Origin: ZAX-1 sp046533095 | Lineage (GTDB): Bacteria > Bacillota > Clostridia > Lachnospirales > Lachnospiraceae | Assembly (NCBI GenBank): GCA_046533095.1 | Contig: JAJQRA010000038.1 | Coordinates: forward strand, 62,001 to 126,000 | Length of the DNA: 64,000 nucleotides | Direction of reading: 5' to 3' | Shown: positions 18,540 to 27,947 of the stretch, in pieces | Position numbering within the stretch: position 1 is the stretch's first letter | Layout of the letters: each line of letters starts with the position of its first letter | The notes under the pieces: model-generated | Database searches by the model: none | The model's input: the letters and a program-made list of their open reading frames with translations, nothing else | What the model was told of the DNA's origin: nothing | Position numbers and translations under genes: made by a program

Positions 18540-20306
18540 ATGGAGAAAATTTACAAACTACGGATTATTTCAGCATTGATTGCCATTACTTTTGCAATTA
18601 TTTTATATCCGGGTATTACAGGCTACGCCGCTGATCCGGAAGAGTTTGACCCGGAGGGATTTCGGATAGAAGGGGATGTGCTGACCGGATATAATGGTGC
18701 AGGGGGATATATAATAATACCGTCTAGCGTTAGAAGTATACAGGATAACATATTTTCCGGGAGAACAGAGATAACGGGAGTAGAGATACCAGGATCGGTC
18801 ACAAATATTGGAAGTTATTCTTTTGCCGGATGTAGTAGCTTGCAAAGAGTAAGCATCGCATCGCCTGCTGTAACAATTGGAACAGGTGTATTTTCTAAGT
18901 GTAGCAGTTTAACATCTGTATCCCTGCCGGAAGGTCTTACAAGCATTGCGGCAGAGATGTTTCAAGAATGTGGGGCTCTTAGCGAGGTAATGATTCCGTC
19001 AACGGTAAATTCTATTGGTTCTGCTGCGTTTAGAGATTGTGGTAGCCTACCAAGCATTGCTATTCCATCTGGTGTGGCAACGATTGGAAGCGGTGCATTT
19101 ATGGGTTGCTATAACCTGTCTAGTGTAAGTGGGCCGGCTGCAGTGTCGAATATGGGTACTGGAGTGTATTCTGGTTGCAGCAATTTAAGCAGTGTAAATC
19201 TTGGAGGAGCTACTTCTATACCGGAGCTGACGTTCTATGCCTGTGTCAGCTTAAACAGCCTTGATATACCGACAAGTGTCGGCAATATTGGAGCTAGTGC
19301 ATTTGAAAATAGTGGAATCACGAATATGGCAATCCCATCTGGTGCAACAGTAGATTTAAGTGCTTTTGATGGTTGCACAAGTCTAGTCTCAATAGATGTA
19401 AAAGGTGTAGGTGGAAATTATGCATCAAGTGATGGGGCCCTTTACAATACATCCTTAACAGTACTGCTCTATTGCCCAATTGGGAAAACCTCAATTAAAC
19501 TTGCAGATACGACAGAAGAGTTAGGTCCACAGTCTTTTACTGATTGTGCATACATATCCAATCTGACACTTGGAAAAAGTGTGAAGAAAATTTCGGCAAG
19601 TGCATTTACGAATAGTGGGATAAAAGCGGTGACGATACCGGAAACGGTAACGGATATAGGCTCACAGTCTTCGTGGATACCAGATGTCATCTATGGATTT
19701 ACAGGCTCTCAGGCAGAAAAGTTTGCCGATGCGAATAATTATATATTTGAAAGTATTGGAACAGTGCCCGGTACACCTGATGTAGACAGAAAGGCTGTCC
19801 TCGAAGATTTTGGGACGTTTACGGGAAGTGGTGAACTAAGTGCAATTGTAGACGCAGATGATATTACATTTGTCCGTCTGCTACTGAAAGGGAAAGAAGT
19901 TAAATCGTCAAACTACGAAATTACATCGGGTAGTACAATTATTACCTTGAATGAGGTCTACATGAAAACTTTGGCCAATGGTACTTATGCTTTTATAGCA
20001 GAGTTTTCAGATGGAAACTCAGAAGAAATAGAACTTATCGTAGATGTTAATAGCTCTGGAGGCAATACATCACCAGGCAATGGCGGGACGAACGGTGGCA
20101 ACACGGGAACAAACACAGGAGGAGGCACCGGAGGAGGCAGTACTGCCGGCAATAGTGGCTCTGCAACGTCAGTGTATGGCAAAGCAGTTCGTGTGAAAGA
20201 TTCTTCACCTAAGACAGGGGCAGGATTAAATGCCGGATTATTCTTATGTGGTTCATTGCTGATGCTAGGTTGCTATTTAGTAATAACGAAGAAGAAAGAT
20301 GTATAG
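18540..20306 (+). CDS. BspA-type leucine-rich-repeat surface protein with SPKTG sorting signal
   Basis: A 588-residue cell-wall protein. An N-terminal signal peptide (ALIAITFAIILYPGITGYAA) is followed by about ten LRR_5/BspA repeats of 22-24 residues (pattern IPSSVxxIGxxAFxxCSSLxxV) up to about residue 390. A folded region and a Gly/Thr/Asn-rich linker (about 500-535) follow. The C-terminus is a complete sorting signal: SPKTG at 556-560, a hydrophobic helix (FLCGSLLMLGCYLVI) and a TKKKDV tail. BspA-type repeats mediate binding to host or bacterial surfaces in other organisms. ATG 18540 follows GGTGAGG; a GTG at 18513 is less likely. The class B sortase immediately upstream should anchor it. 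Confidence 0.92.
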   Translation: MEKIYKLRIISALIAITFAIILYPGITGYAADPEEFDPEGFRIEGDVLTGYNGAGGYIIIPSSVRSIQDNIFSGRTEITGVEIPGSVTNIGSYSFAGCSSLQRVSIASPAVTIGTGVFSKCSSLTSVSLPEGLTSIAAEMFQECGALSEVMIPSTVNSIGSAAFRDCGSLPSIAIPSGVATIGSGAFMGCYNLSSVSGPAAVSNMGTGVYSGCSNLSSVNLGGATSIPELTFYACVSLNSLDIPTSVGNIGASAFENSGITNMAIPSGATVDLSAFDGCTSLVSIDVKGVGGNYASSDGALYNTSLTVLLYCPIGKTSIKLADTTEELGPQSFTDCAYISNLTLGKSVKKISASAFTNSGIKAVTIPETVTDIGSQSSWIPDVIYGFTGSQAEKFADANNYIFESIGTVPGTPDVDRKAVLEDFGTFTGSGELSAIVDADDITFVRLLLKGKEVKSSNYEITSGSTIITLNEVYMKTLANGTYAFIAEFSDGNSEEIELIVDVNSSGGNTSPGNGGTNGGNTGTNTGGGTGGGSTAGNSGSATSVYGKAVRVKDSSPKTGAGLNAGLFLCGSLLMLGCYLVITKKKDV

Positions 20307-20343
20307 TGTAGGCAATCGTTAGCACGAATCATAATAGAACAAT

Positions 20344-20390
20344 AAAAAAGGACACATTCATTGAACACAATGTTTTGAGTCCTTTTTTTT
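20344..20390. terminator. Bidirectional terminator between the BspA-like and lipoprotein genes
   Basis: AAAAAAGGAC at 20344-20353 pairs with GTCCTTTTTT near 20379-20388, with an inner ACATT/AATGT pair. Both arms give a U-run, fitting the convergent genes on either side. Confidence 0.75.
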
Positions 20391-20427
20391 CAAAAGTCAA
20401 ACCTCTTATATAATCAACTTCTGACTT

Positions 20428-21063
20428 TTACTGGCCAGAGATAGTATTGAATAATGTATTGCCAAATCCGGACATATCTGCAGGCACCCAAGTGTTGTTA
20501 ACAATTGTACAAGAGATAGAAAAGTCTTTCTTATCTTCAGAAGGTACAACTGCATTGTAAGCTGCAATTAAATTTTGTGGATAAGCATTCGCAATAGCAT
20601 CTATGTATTCATCATATCCATCATATCCATCAACCTCTGCAGTATCTACCGCATCATGGAAAGTAGTATCATACAATGCCTTTTCATCAAAATAGGTAGT
20701 TTTAATCTTAACTTTAGCAGTCTTTTTTTCTAAAGACACAACTTCAAACTCAGATTCCATTTTTGATAAAGCACTTTTCCTTGCGGTACAGATTTCATCT
20801 ATAACACTGTCTTCCACATCTAAGCCATTCGCAATAAAAGTGTTGCTTATTGTACTTTTAACCGTATCATCGCTATTGGATACAGCTAATGCTATATCTT
20901 TATCAGATAATCCCAGCTTAGAAATGCCAACGGTGTTACCCTTGATATATAAGTCATAAATGGCTTTGACCGATTCGTCAGGCGTGAGCTTTGGACGGCC
21001 ACAGCCTGTAAAAACAGATATAATCATACATAAACTTAAAATCGCTATTATAATTTTCCTCAT
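20428..21063 (-). CDS. Putative lipoprotein, DUF5105-like
   Basis: A 211-residue predicted lipoprotein: signal peptide MRKIIIAILSLCMIISVFTGC with lipobox FTGC and cysteine 21. The mature part (TPDESVKAIYDLYIKGNTVG) resembles clostridial lipoproteins annotated as DUF5105, which have a beta-rich domain of unknown function; the assignment is from memory. GGAGGATT lies just before the ATG. A full copy of the structured repeat family (21122-21226) lies 59 bases upstream in the sense orientation. Confidence 0.75.
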   Translation of the reverse strand: MRKIIIAILSLCMIISVFTGCGRPKLTPDESVKAIYDLYIKGNTVGISKLGLSDKDIALAVSNSDDTVKSTISNTFIANGLDVEDSVIDEICTARKSALSKMESEFEVVSLEKKTAKVKIKTTYFDEKALYDTTFHDAVDTAEVDGYDGYDEYIDAIANAYPQNLIAAYNAVVPSEDKKDFSISCTIVNNTWVPADMSGFGNTLFNTISGQ

Positions 21064-21121
21064 TTGGAATCCTCCGAACTTCAGTTCCGTATCAATGTGT
21101 TCGTGCTAATGTGTTGCAACT

Positions 21122-21226
21122 TCTGATAAGCTATAGTATTGAACATTAGCAGTTCAATAATCGGATGTACGGTGCAAAAAGCGCACCTTTTATCAGAAGT
21201 TGCGTTGCATCTTCTGATAAGCTATA
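21122..21226 (-). repeat. Structured dispersed repeat, copy A (105 bp)
   Basis: Read on the minus strand it starts and ends with TATAGCTTATCAGA. Between these are three hairpins: TATCAGAAG/CTTCTGATA (nine pairs), GGTGC/GCACC, and TATTGAAC/GTTCAATA (eight pairs). It aligns over its whole length with copy B at 34486-34593 and, apart from one end, with copy D at 51731-51827. It precedes the DUF5105-like lipoprotein gene in the same orientation. Confidence 0.88.
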
Positions 21227-21428
21227 GTATACAGGCAAATTACACAAAAAGCAAGAATGTTCGTATCGATACGAGTAAATCAATAAAAAAAGGCAGGTGT
21301 ATAAATTTTTTATAGGCCTCTTTTGTTTACATTTTCAGTTAATTTTAAAACAATAAATATCAAGGGTATTTATTTAGGCAATATTCTGATAAAATAGTAT
21401 AATAGACACAGTTAGTATGTATATAGAA

Positions 21429-21530
21429 GATAGCCATACAGAGAGGCGACTATACAGAAAGGTAGCTATACAGAAAGGAGGCCATACAGAAAGATAGCCA
21501 TAATGCGGAAAAGCAACCATGCAGGGGGGA
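21429..21530 (+). repeat. Six tandem units of about 16 bp before the sensor kinase gene
   Basis: Units share the core TATACAGAAAGG, for example at 21452-21463 and 21468-21479, with weaker copies at both ends. Each contains a purine-rich Shine-Dalgarno-like word. The last one, GGGGGGA at 21523-21529, is seven bases from the real start codon. Confidence 0.7.
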
Positions 21531-21536
21531 TGGATT

Positions 21537-23336
21537 ATGAAGGCACAGGATAAAATGTATCATGGACTAAAATCTTTAAATAATCGTTTAATTGCTTTTA
21601 TTGTATTGTGTTGGGCAGCGCCTATTTCTGCATTTTTTATGTTTATGGTAGCTTCTTACCAAAAAGACATTATTAGTAAAAACGAAACGATGGCAGAAGA
21701 ACAAGTAAGCAGGGTGGCGGAAATAGCGGCGATGCGTATTGATGAGGCAATTTATCTAGCGCAAAAACCTACTTATGAAAGAGATTGGGAAAATGCATTT
21801 TATAAATATAAAAAAGGGAATATCAGCCAGATGGGATTTCTTCAGGCACTTGATAAAAATATAAGATTGAAATTTTATGTGGATAGTCGTTTTTGCTTAT
21901 ATGCATATTATCAAAAAGACGTAATGGAGCCAGGGATCTATTCTTGCAGAGTCGGAAACTCCTATGAAAACTATATGCAAACGATCCATGATAAAGTGCA
22001 AGAGGTCATAGATAGTGAAACAAATTATCCAGTAGTAAAAGTCATAAATGAGCGAATTTTTATCATTCGTAATTTATATACCACAACGGATTATAAACAG
22101 TTTGGGACACTTGTTGTGGAGATGGATAAACAAAAAATATTTCACAATATCCAGCAAAAGGTACAAGAGCAAGTTGTTGTCTGTATTGAAAATAGCGAAT
22201 CTATACTGTCATTTTTAGACAGCAATTCAGATAAAAACAGAACAAAATTGGTAGATGCATTGCTTCTTTGTTTTCCGAAAGAAGAAAGTGGCTCTATTAT
22301 AAAAGAACAAAATAAGGACTATAATGGATATCTATATCAAAAAGATTGTGAAAAATATGATTTGGGCATCATATTCTTGGTCGAAAGGAGAGAAATCTAT
22401 GCGAGCTTGTATAATCTGTATAGTATTGCAGGCTTAATGATTCTCTCCTTTATTCCGGATATTTTCATTGGGGCATCCTTTCTACGGAAACAAATACGAG
22501 TTCCGGTTGCAAGGCTGGTAGAAGGAGCGAAAGCAATAGAAGAAGGAAACTTTGGCATTGTATTAGAGGGAGATCCGATGCCGAATTTAGAATTTCAATA
22601 TCTAACAGACTCTTTTAACAACATGTCTTTACAGCTAAAATATTTATTTGAATATATATATGATGAAAAGTTGGCGACAAAAGATGCACAAATAGCAGCA
22701 TTGCAAGCACAAATCAACCCGCATTTTATTAATAACACACTAGAGATGATGAATTGGCAGGCTCGCATGTCCGGAGATTTTACGGTATCAAAAATGATAG
22801 GAGCATTAGGAACGGTACTTGACTATCGTATGAATCGGACCAATATTACAGAAATTCATTTATCGGAGGAAATGCGGTGTGCCGATGCCTACCTTTATGT
22901 TATGTCTATGCGTTTTGGGCAACGTCTGCAAATTGAAAAAGATATAGATAAAGACTTGTTAGCTGTTAATGTACCTCCGTTGATTCTGCAGCCCCTATTA
23001 GAAAATGCCATTGTGCATGGAGTAGAAAGTATAAAAAATGGGAATATAAAAATAAAGGTCTATCATGACGAATCGCAAATTTACATTGAAGTAAGAAATA
23101 GCGGGAAATTACTTAGCGAAGAGGAATTAGAAAACATCAAGAATCTTTTGGAAGGCGATGAAGAAAAAATTTTAAAAGGAGTAGGAAAGCATACATCGAT
23201 CGGAATTCGCAATGTGAACCAAAGGATAAAACTGGTATATGGAATAAATTACGGCTTTACTATCGTGCAAGAAGCGGGCAATATCACCGTTTCCTGCATC
23301 ACGTTGCCGTATGAAAAGGGAGAGGGGCAAGAATAA
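21537..23336 (+). CDS. Sensor histidine kinase, YesM/LytS type
   Basis: A membrane sensor kinase of 599 residues. Transmembrane helices at about 15-40 and 290-312 flank an extracellular sensing domain of about 250 residues. A HAMP-like region follows, then the His_kinase domain with the phosphoacceptor box QINPHFINNTLEMM and a C-terminal ATPase domain with LLENAIVHGVE and GIRNVNQR. Members of this subfamily usually sense sugars or oligosaccharides and pair with AraC-type response regulators. A sugar-binding lipoprotein gene and such a regulator follow on the same strand. ATG 21537 is preferred over 21519 because GGGGGGA lies seven bases before it. Note FINNT instead of the common FLYNT. Confidence 0.9.
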   Translation: MKAQDKMYHGLKSLNNRLIAFIVLCWAAPISAFFMFMVASYQKDIISKNETMAEEQVSRVAEIAAMRIDEAIYLAQKPTYERDWENAFYKYKKGNISQMGFLQALDKNIRLKFYVDSRFCLYAYYQKDVMEPGIYSCRVGNSYENYMQTIHDKVQEVIDSETNYPVVKVINERIFIIRNLYTTTDYKQFGTLVVEMDKQKIFHNIQQKVQEQVVVCIENSESILSFLDSNSDKNRTKLVDALLLCFPKEESGSIIKEQNKDYNGYLYQKDCEKYDLGIIFLVERREIYASLYNLYSIAGLMILSFIPDIFIGASFLRKQIRVPVARLVEGAKAIEEGNFGIVLEGDPMPNLEFQYLTDSFNNMSLQLKYLFEYIYDEKLATKDAQIAALQAQINPHFINNTLEMMNWQARMSGDFTVSKMIGALGTVLDYRMNRTNITEIHLSEEMRCADAYLYVMSMRFGQRLQIEKDIDKDLLAVNVPPLILQPLLENAIVHGVESIKNGNIKIKVYHDESQIYIEVRNSGKLLSEEELENIKNLLEGDEEKILKGVGKHTSIGIRNVNQRIKLVYGINYGFTIVQEAGNITVSCITLPYEKGEGQE

Positions 23337-23568
23337 GCAAATAATGTCAAAATAATCTAATGCTTTTTGCATACCCTACACGTATAATGAAAATAAGATA
23401 AAGATAATTTACGAAGTAAATTTCTACATTTTTATGTTGGTAAGTCTATTTATCGAGTAAATGCCTGATACTCAAGCAAAAACTGCTTGGCAATGAAATA
23501 TTACTTTTGAGGTAGATGACCTATACATCTGCGTGGGGACAAGTCAAAAAAAGGAGGATTTAAATTAT

Positions 23569-24909
23569 ATGAAAAATAAGATGTTGTCCTTATTATTGGT
23601 ATCAGCAATGGCAATAATCATGTTAGCGGGATGTGTAAGCACGAAGAAAGCAGGCAAACCTGCAGATTCTACCACAAATCAGGATACAGCGAACGAAGAA
23701 GAGGCATTTACCACAAACGAGTACATAATACTTGAAGCAGTATCCATGTTTGGCGGAACAGACCCAAACGCTTCTGCTTATGAAGAAATTAACGAAGTAT
23801 TTCAAAGTAAATACAGCAATGTAGCACTTGAAGACAACTCCCAAAGTTCAGATCAGTATTGGAAAGCAACGATAGCGGCAGATTTTGCAGTTGGCAATGA
23901 ACCTGATGTAATCCAATATTTTACAGATGTTACGGCAAAAACAGTGTTAACAACTGATAAATTTGTATCAATCGATGAGATTAAGGCAGAATATCCTGAC
24001 TATGCAAAAGATACGACAGAAGTCACTTTGGATGCAGTTAAAAATCCGGATGGCGTAAGAAGAGCAGTTCCCACAACCGGATATTGGGAAGGTTTATTCT
24101 GCAACAAAGATTTGTTTGAGTCAAACAACGTTGAAATTCCTACAGATTGGGATTCTTTGGTAAAAGCGATAGAAACGTTTCAGGCAAACGATATTATTCC
24201 AATCGCCGTTTCTATGAATAAAGAACCGAACTACTGGGTAGAATACGTACTCCTTTATAGTGCGGGCGTAGAAAGCTATTGTTCCATTCCTGAAACTACC
24301 CCGGCAGAATGGGTAAAAGGACTTGAAGTGATTAAGACATTAAGGGATATGGGCGCATTCCCGGTAGATACAGATACGATTGACAATGCTTTTGCACAGA
24401 AGCTGTTCCATGATAAAAAAGCAGCGATGAGTTTAGATGGCAGTTGGGCCGCAGGAAACATAACGGATACAGATAACGTAGTAATCGTAGGATTCCCGGG
24501 CGTTCCGGCTCAGAAAGCAGAAGCAAATACAGTGGTCAGTGGCTTATCAACAGGATTTTACATAACGAGAAAAGCTTGGAAAGATCCTGATAAGAAAGAG
24601 GCGGCAGTCAATTTTGTAATGGCACATACATGCAAAGAAGGTGTCAGAAAATATTGGGAAGCAACCGGTAAAATACAGGTGGCCGCTGTAGAATTAGAGG
24701 TATGTGCAGACCTAAGCCCGATGGGTAGATCGGCAATGGAATTTATACAAAAAGCACCGATATCTGTTCTACCAACAGACGCAAGGCTAGGAGCGGAACC
24801 ATATAGCGTAATTATAGCGAATATGAGTAAAATATCTGCAGGTTCCGTAAATGCGGAAGAAGTTATTACAGAAGCATTGATGCTATATAAAGAATTAAAC
24901 GAGGAATAA
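23569..24909 (+). CDS. Extracellular solute-binding lipoprotein, family 1 (sugar type)
   Basis: A 446-residue predicted lipoprotein. The signal peptide ends in a lipobox (IIMLAGC, cysteine 22) and a short polar linker precedes a family 1 substrate-binding domain (FAVGNEPDVIQYF, PTTGYWEGLFCNKDLF, FHDKKAAMSLDGSW). This fold binds sugars or oligosaccharides for ABC import. No permease or ATPase genes are adjacent; the gene sits between a sensor kinase and its response regulator. That placement suggests it presents ligand to the kinase, or works with permeases encoded elsewhere. AAGGAGGA lies 10 bases before ATG 23569. Confidence 0.88.
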   Translation: MKNKMLSLLLVSAMAIIMLAGCVSTKKAGKPADSTTNQDTANEEEAFTTNEYIILEAVSMFGGTDPNASAYEEINEVFQSKYSNVALEDNSQSSDQYWKATIAADFAVGNEPDVIQYFTDVTAKTVLTTDKFVSIDEIKAEYPDYAKDTTEVTLDAVKNPDGVRRAVPTTGYWEGLFCNKDLFESNNVEIPTDWDSLVKAIETFQANDIIPIAVSMNKEPNYWVEYVLLYSAGVESYCSIPETTPAEWVKGLEVIKTLRDMGAFPVDTDTIDNAFAQKLFHDKKAAMSLDGSWAAGNITDTDNVVIVGFPGVPAQKAEANTVVSGLSTGFYITRKAWKDPDKKEAAVNFVMAHTCKEGVRKYWEATGKIQVAAVELEVCADLSPMGRSAMEFIQKAPISVLPTDARLGAEPYSVIIANMSKISAGSVNAEEVITEALMLYKELNEE

Positions 24910-25042
24910 ATGTAACATTAGTAGTAGCCGGAGCATGGAAGGTATTGGATTTGCCTTGGGTATTGGCACTGAATGGTGCGCCGCAGAGAATCACACATTT
25001 TTTTCTAGATACATGTTCTTGCAGAAGAATATAATTAAAAGA

Positions 25043-25147
25043 TTGACAGCGGGGGCCATAAAAGGATAGAATAGAAAACAGTTTAAAGAAGTGATTAAGA
25101 GCCTATTTAGAATCTCGCTGTCAGAGGATTTTCTAAACAGGCTTTTA
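25043..25147 (+). promoter_or_regulatory. Promoter and attenuator-like hairpin before the response regulator
   Basis: TTGACA at 25043-25048 and TAGAAT at 25067-25072 (18-base spacer) form a promoter. A hairpin at 25098-25147 follows: AGCCTATTTAGAA pairs with TTCTAAACAGGCT (one mismatch) and ends in CTTTT. It lies some 70 bases before the regulator start codon, so it may end read-through from the binding-protein gene or attenuate the regulator transcript. Confidence 0.55.
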
Positions 25148-25219
25148 AAAGGTTCAAAGATTTGAAACTACGCAAAGAACAACAGCAGAAAAAGAAGATG
25201 GCAGAAAGGCGGAATATAC

Positions 25220-25984
25220 ATGTATAAAGTTATGATTATTGATGATGAGCCAATTACTGTGGAAGGACTATCTAGGAGCATCCCTTGGGCAAAATGGAAT
25301 TGCCAGATTGTCGCAACTGCAAGTGATGGGATAGAAGGGAAAACATTGATTGAGCAGCACAAGCCACATATCGTTTTTCTGGATATTTGTATGCCTGAAA
25401 TGGGTGGACTAGAATTAATGGCAGGTATCAAGTCAGAATATGAAACAATGGAAATCTGTATATTGACCGGTTATCGTGACTTTGATTATGCACAGGCTGC
25501 TATACGGCTAGGTATAACACGGTTTTTACTAAAACCATCGAATATGGAAGAACTAGAAGAATCCATAGATACGATGTGTAAGAATTTACAGAAAAAGAAT
25601 ATTTTTGGCAACGAAGATGACCAAGAAATAAAGGTACCGGAAGCGGCTGCCGGTAGTTTTATTGTAAAAAATGCATTGGAATATATCCAGAAAAACTATA
25701 AAAAAAAGCTTACACTCTCGGAAGTCGCTGAGAAAACGTATGTAAGCCAGTGGCATTTAAGCAAGCTGCTAAATCGCCATACAGAACAGAGCTTTTCAGA
25801 GATTTTAAATAGTGTTCGTGTTATGAAAGCGAAAGAATTATTAGAAGAGCCGAGATTGCGGATAGGGGAAATCGCAGAGGAGGTTGGATTTTTAGACATG
25901 GCACATTTTTCCAGGGTCTTTAAGAAACAGACAGGTATTTCAGCGAATGGATACCGTAACAAGGTGCTGGGTAAAACAAAATGA
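25220..25984 (+). CDS. Response regulator, YesN type with AraC DNA-binding domain
   Basis: The cytoplasmic partner of the upstream YesM-type kinase. The receiver domain has the acidic pocket (DDE 8-10), phosphoacceptor D55 in FLDICMPEMGG, and the conserved lysine in LLKPS. The C-terminal 100 residues form two AraC helix-turn-helix motifs (LSEVAEKTYVSQWHLSKLL and IGEIAEEVGFLDMAHFSRVF). At 254 residues it is short for YesN, lacking the long middle domain. Its stop overlaps the start of the ABC-F gene (ATGA). Confidence 0.92.
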   Translation: MYKVMIIDDEPITVEGLSRSIPWAKWNCQIVATASDGIEGKTLIEQHKPHIVFLDICMPEMGGLELMAGIKSEYETMEICILTGYRDFDYAQAAIRLGITRFLLKPSNMEELEESIDTMCKNLQKKNIFGNEDDQEIKVPEAAAGSFIVKNALEYIQKNYKKKLTLSEVAEKTYVSQWHLSKLLNRHTEQSFSEILNSVRVMKAKELLEEPRLRIGEIAEEVGFLDMAHFSRVFKKQTGISANGYRNKVLGKTK

Positions 25985-27816
25985 ATTTACTGACGATAGA
26001 AAATTTAACGAAAGCATATACCGACAGGGTTCTTTTTGACCATACTGGTTTTAGTATTCAAGAAGGTGAAAAAATAGGGGTCATTGGCATGAATGGCATG
26101 GGCAAGTCAACATTGCTGAAAATAATTGTGGGCCTGGAAGAAACAGATAGTGGAGAAGTTGTAAAGGGGAATAATATAAAAATGAGCTATCTAGATCAGA
26201 CACCGGTATTTGATGGCAAGCTGTCTGTCATAGATGCGGTGCTTAACAGCCTTGATAAGCAGGACATGGCATTAATTAGCAAGGCAAAATCCATGCTAAA
26301 CAAAATGGATCTAAAGGATTACAATCAACTCGTAGGAAATCTATCAGGAGGGCAGAAGAAACGGATTGCATTGGTAAACGCTACTTTACAGGACGTGGAT
26401 ATTTTGGTTTTAGACGAGCCAACGAACCATTTAGATCATACTATGGCAGAATGGCTGGAAAATTTTCTTATCCAATATCATGGAACGATTGTAATGGTTA
26501 CACATGATCGTTATTTTCTTGACAGTGTCGCCACTCGGATTGTGGAAATAGATAAGGGAAATATTTACAGCTATACAGGAAATTATTCTGAATATGTGGC
26601 ATTAAAAATGCAGAGACAGGAAATGGAACTTGCCTCAGAGCGGAAACGAAAAACGATTTTAAAAAAGGAATTGGCATGGCTTTTGCGCGGGGCGAGGGCA
26701 CGATCCACAAAGCAAAAAGCCCACATACAAAGAATCGAAGATATCAAGAACCAGGAGGCACCGGTTTTAGAGCGGAAAGTCGCTTTAAATTCACTTACTT
26801 CCAGAATGGGGAAAAAAACAATCGAACTTTCCAATATATCAAAAAGCTATGGAAATCATACCTTGATTCAAGATTTTTCATATATTTTTTTAAAAATGGA
26901 CAGGGTTGGAATCATTGGAGCAAATGGGTGTGGGAAAAGTACCTTGTTAAAAATAATATTGGGGCAAACGCAACAAGACCGTGGGACGGTTGAAATTGGC
27001 GATACGATTAAAATTGGATATTTTTCTCAAGACAATGAACATATGGATGGAACGATGAAAGCCATTGACTATGTTCGCGAAGTAGCGGAATATATACAGA
27101 CAAGCGATGGTGCAATCAGCGCATCTATGTTGATGGAACGGTTTCTATTTGATGGCACCATGCAATGGACGAGAATTGAAAAATTATCCGGTGGAGAGCG
27201 TAGAAGGCTTTACCTTTTGCGTATCTTAATGAAATCACCGAATGTACTGATTTTGGACGAGCCGACCAATGATCTTGATATTTTGACATTGACGGTTTTA
27301 GAGGATTATTTGGATTCTTTTGACGGGATTGTAGTTGTGGTATCCCATGACCGTTATTTTCTAGAACGTGTTGTAAGCAGAATTTTTGACTTTGAAGAGA
27401 ACGAAACAGGATGCACGGGATGTCTGCGCCAGTATGAAGGGGGATATTTAGATTACTTGGACGCAAGTCAAAGGGCGAAAAATAAGCAAACTCTAGAAGG
27501 GAATACGTCAGCGAACCCATCAAATGTTAAGAAAGAAGAGAAGAATAGGAAAGGGAACCCCCAAGCGAGAAATAAAAAATTGAAATTTTCATTTCAAGAG
27601 CAAAAGGAATTTGAAGCAATTGATGGAGAAATTGAACATTTGGAGGCAAACATTCAAAATCTAGAGGAAGAGATTGCTAAAAATGCTACAAACAGCATCA
27701 AATTGAATGAATTCGTAACAGCAAAAGAAGTGGAAGAGAAAAATCTGGAAAGAAAAATGGAGCGATGGGTCTATTTAAATGATTTAGCAGAGCAGATAGA
27801 AACTGAAAAAACTTAA
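25981..27816 (+). CDS. ABC-F ATPase, Uup-like
   Basis: A 611-residue soluble protein with two ABC ATPase domains and no membrane part. Domain 1 has GMNGMGKST, LSGGQKKR and VLDEPTNHLD; domain 2 has GANGCGKST, LSGGERRR and ILDEPTNDLD. The linker contains RGARARSTKQKA, typical of Uup. The C-terminal 90 residues are charged and end in a coiled coil (IDGEIEHLEANIQNLEEEI), also Uup-like. ABC-F proteins act on the ribosome; Uup also affects DNA stability in E. coli. It is translationally coupled to the response regulator by a four-base overlap, with no obvious functional link. Confidence 0.9.
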   Translation: MNLLTIENLTKAYTDRVLFDHTGFSIQEGEKIGVIGMNGMGKSTLLKIIVGLEETDSGEVVKGNNIKMSYLDQTPVFDGKLSVIDAVLNSLDKQDMALISKAKSMLNKMDLKDYNQLVGNLSGGQKKRIALVNATLQDVDILVLDEPTNHLDHTMAEWLENFLIQYHGTIVMVTHDRYFLDSVATRIVEIDKGNIYSYTGNYSEYVALKMQRQEMELASERKRKTILKKELAWLLRGARARSTKQKAHIQRIEDIKNQEAPVLERKVALNSLTSRMGKKTIELSNISKSYGNHTLIQDFSYIFLKMDRVGIIGANGCGKSTLLKIILGQTQQDRGTVEIGDTIKIGYFSQDNEHMDGTMKAIDYVREVAEYIQTSDGAISASMLMERFLFDGTMQWTRIEKLSGGERRRLYLLRILMKSPNVLILDEPTNDLDILTLTVLEDYLDSFDGIVVVVSHDRYFLERVVSRIFDFEENETGCTGCLRQYEGGYLDYLDASQRAKNKQTLEGNTSANPSNVKKEEKNRKGNPQARNKKLKFSFQEQKEFEAIDGEIEHLEANIQNLEEEIAKNATNSIKLNEFVTAKEVEEKNLERKMERWVYLNDLAEQIETEKT

Positions 27817-27848
27817 GCAGGCCATAGCCCATTACCGCTTTGTAATTA

Positions 27849-27880
27849 TAAAAGGATTCATGAAACCCCTTTCTTTTTTT
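27849..27880 (+). terminator. Weak terminator after the ABC-F gene
   Basis: AAAGG and CCTTT flank a 12-base loop and are followed by CTTTTTTTG. The stem is only five pairs, so this is tentative. Confidence 0.4.
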
Positions 27881-27947
27881 GCAGATTGGTATTATACTTA
27901 GTTCTAGCTACATGTCTACCAATAGGAATGGAGATGGGATAATATAG

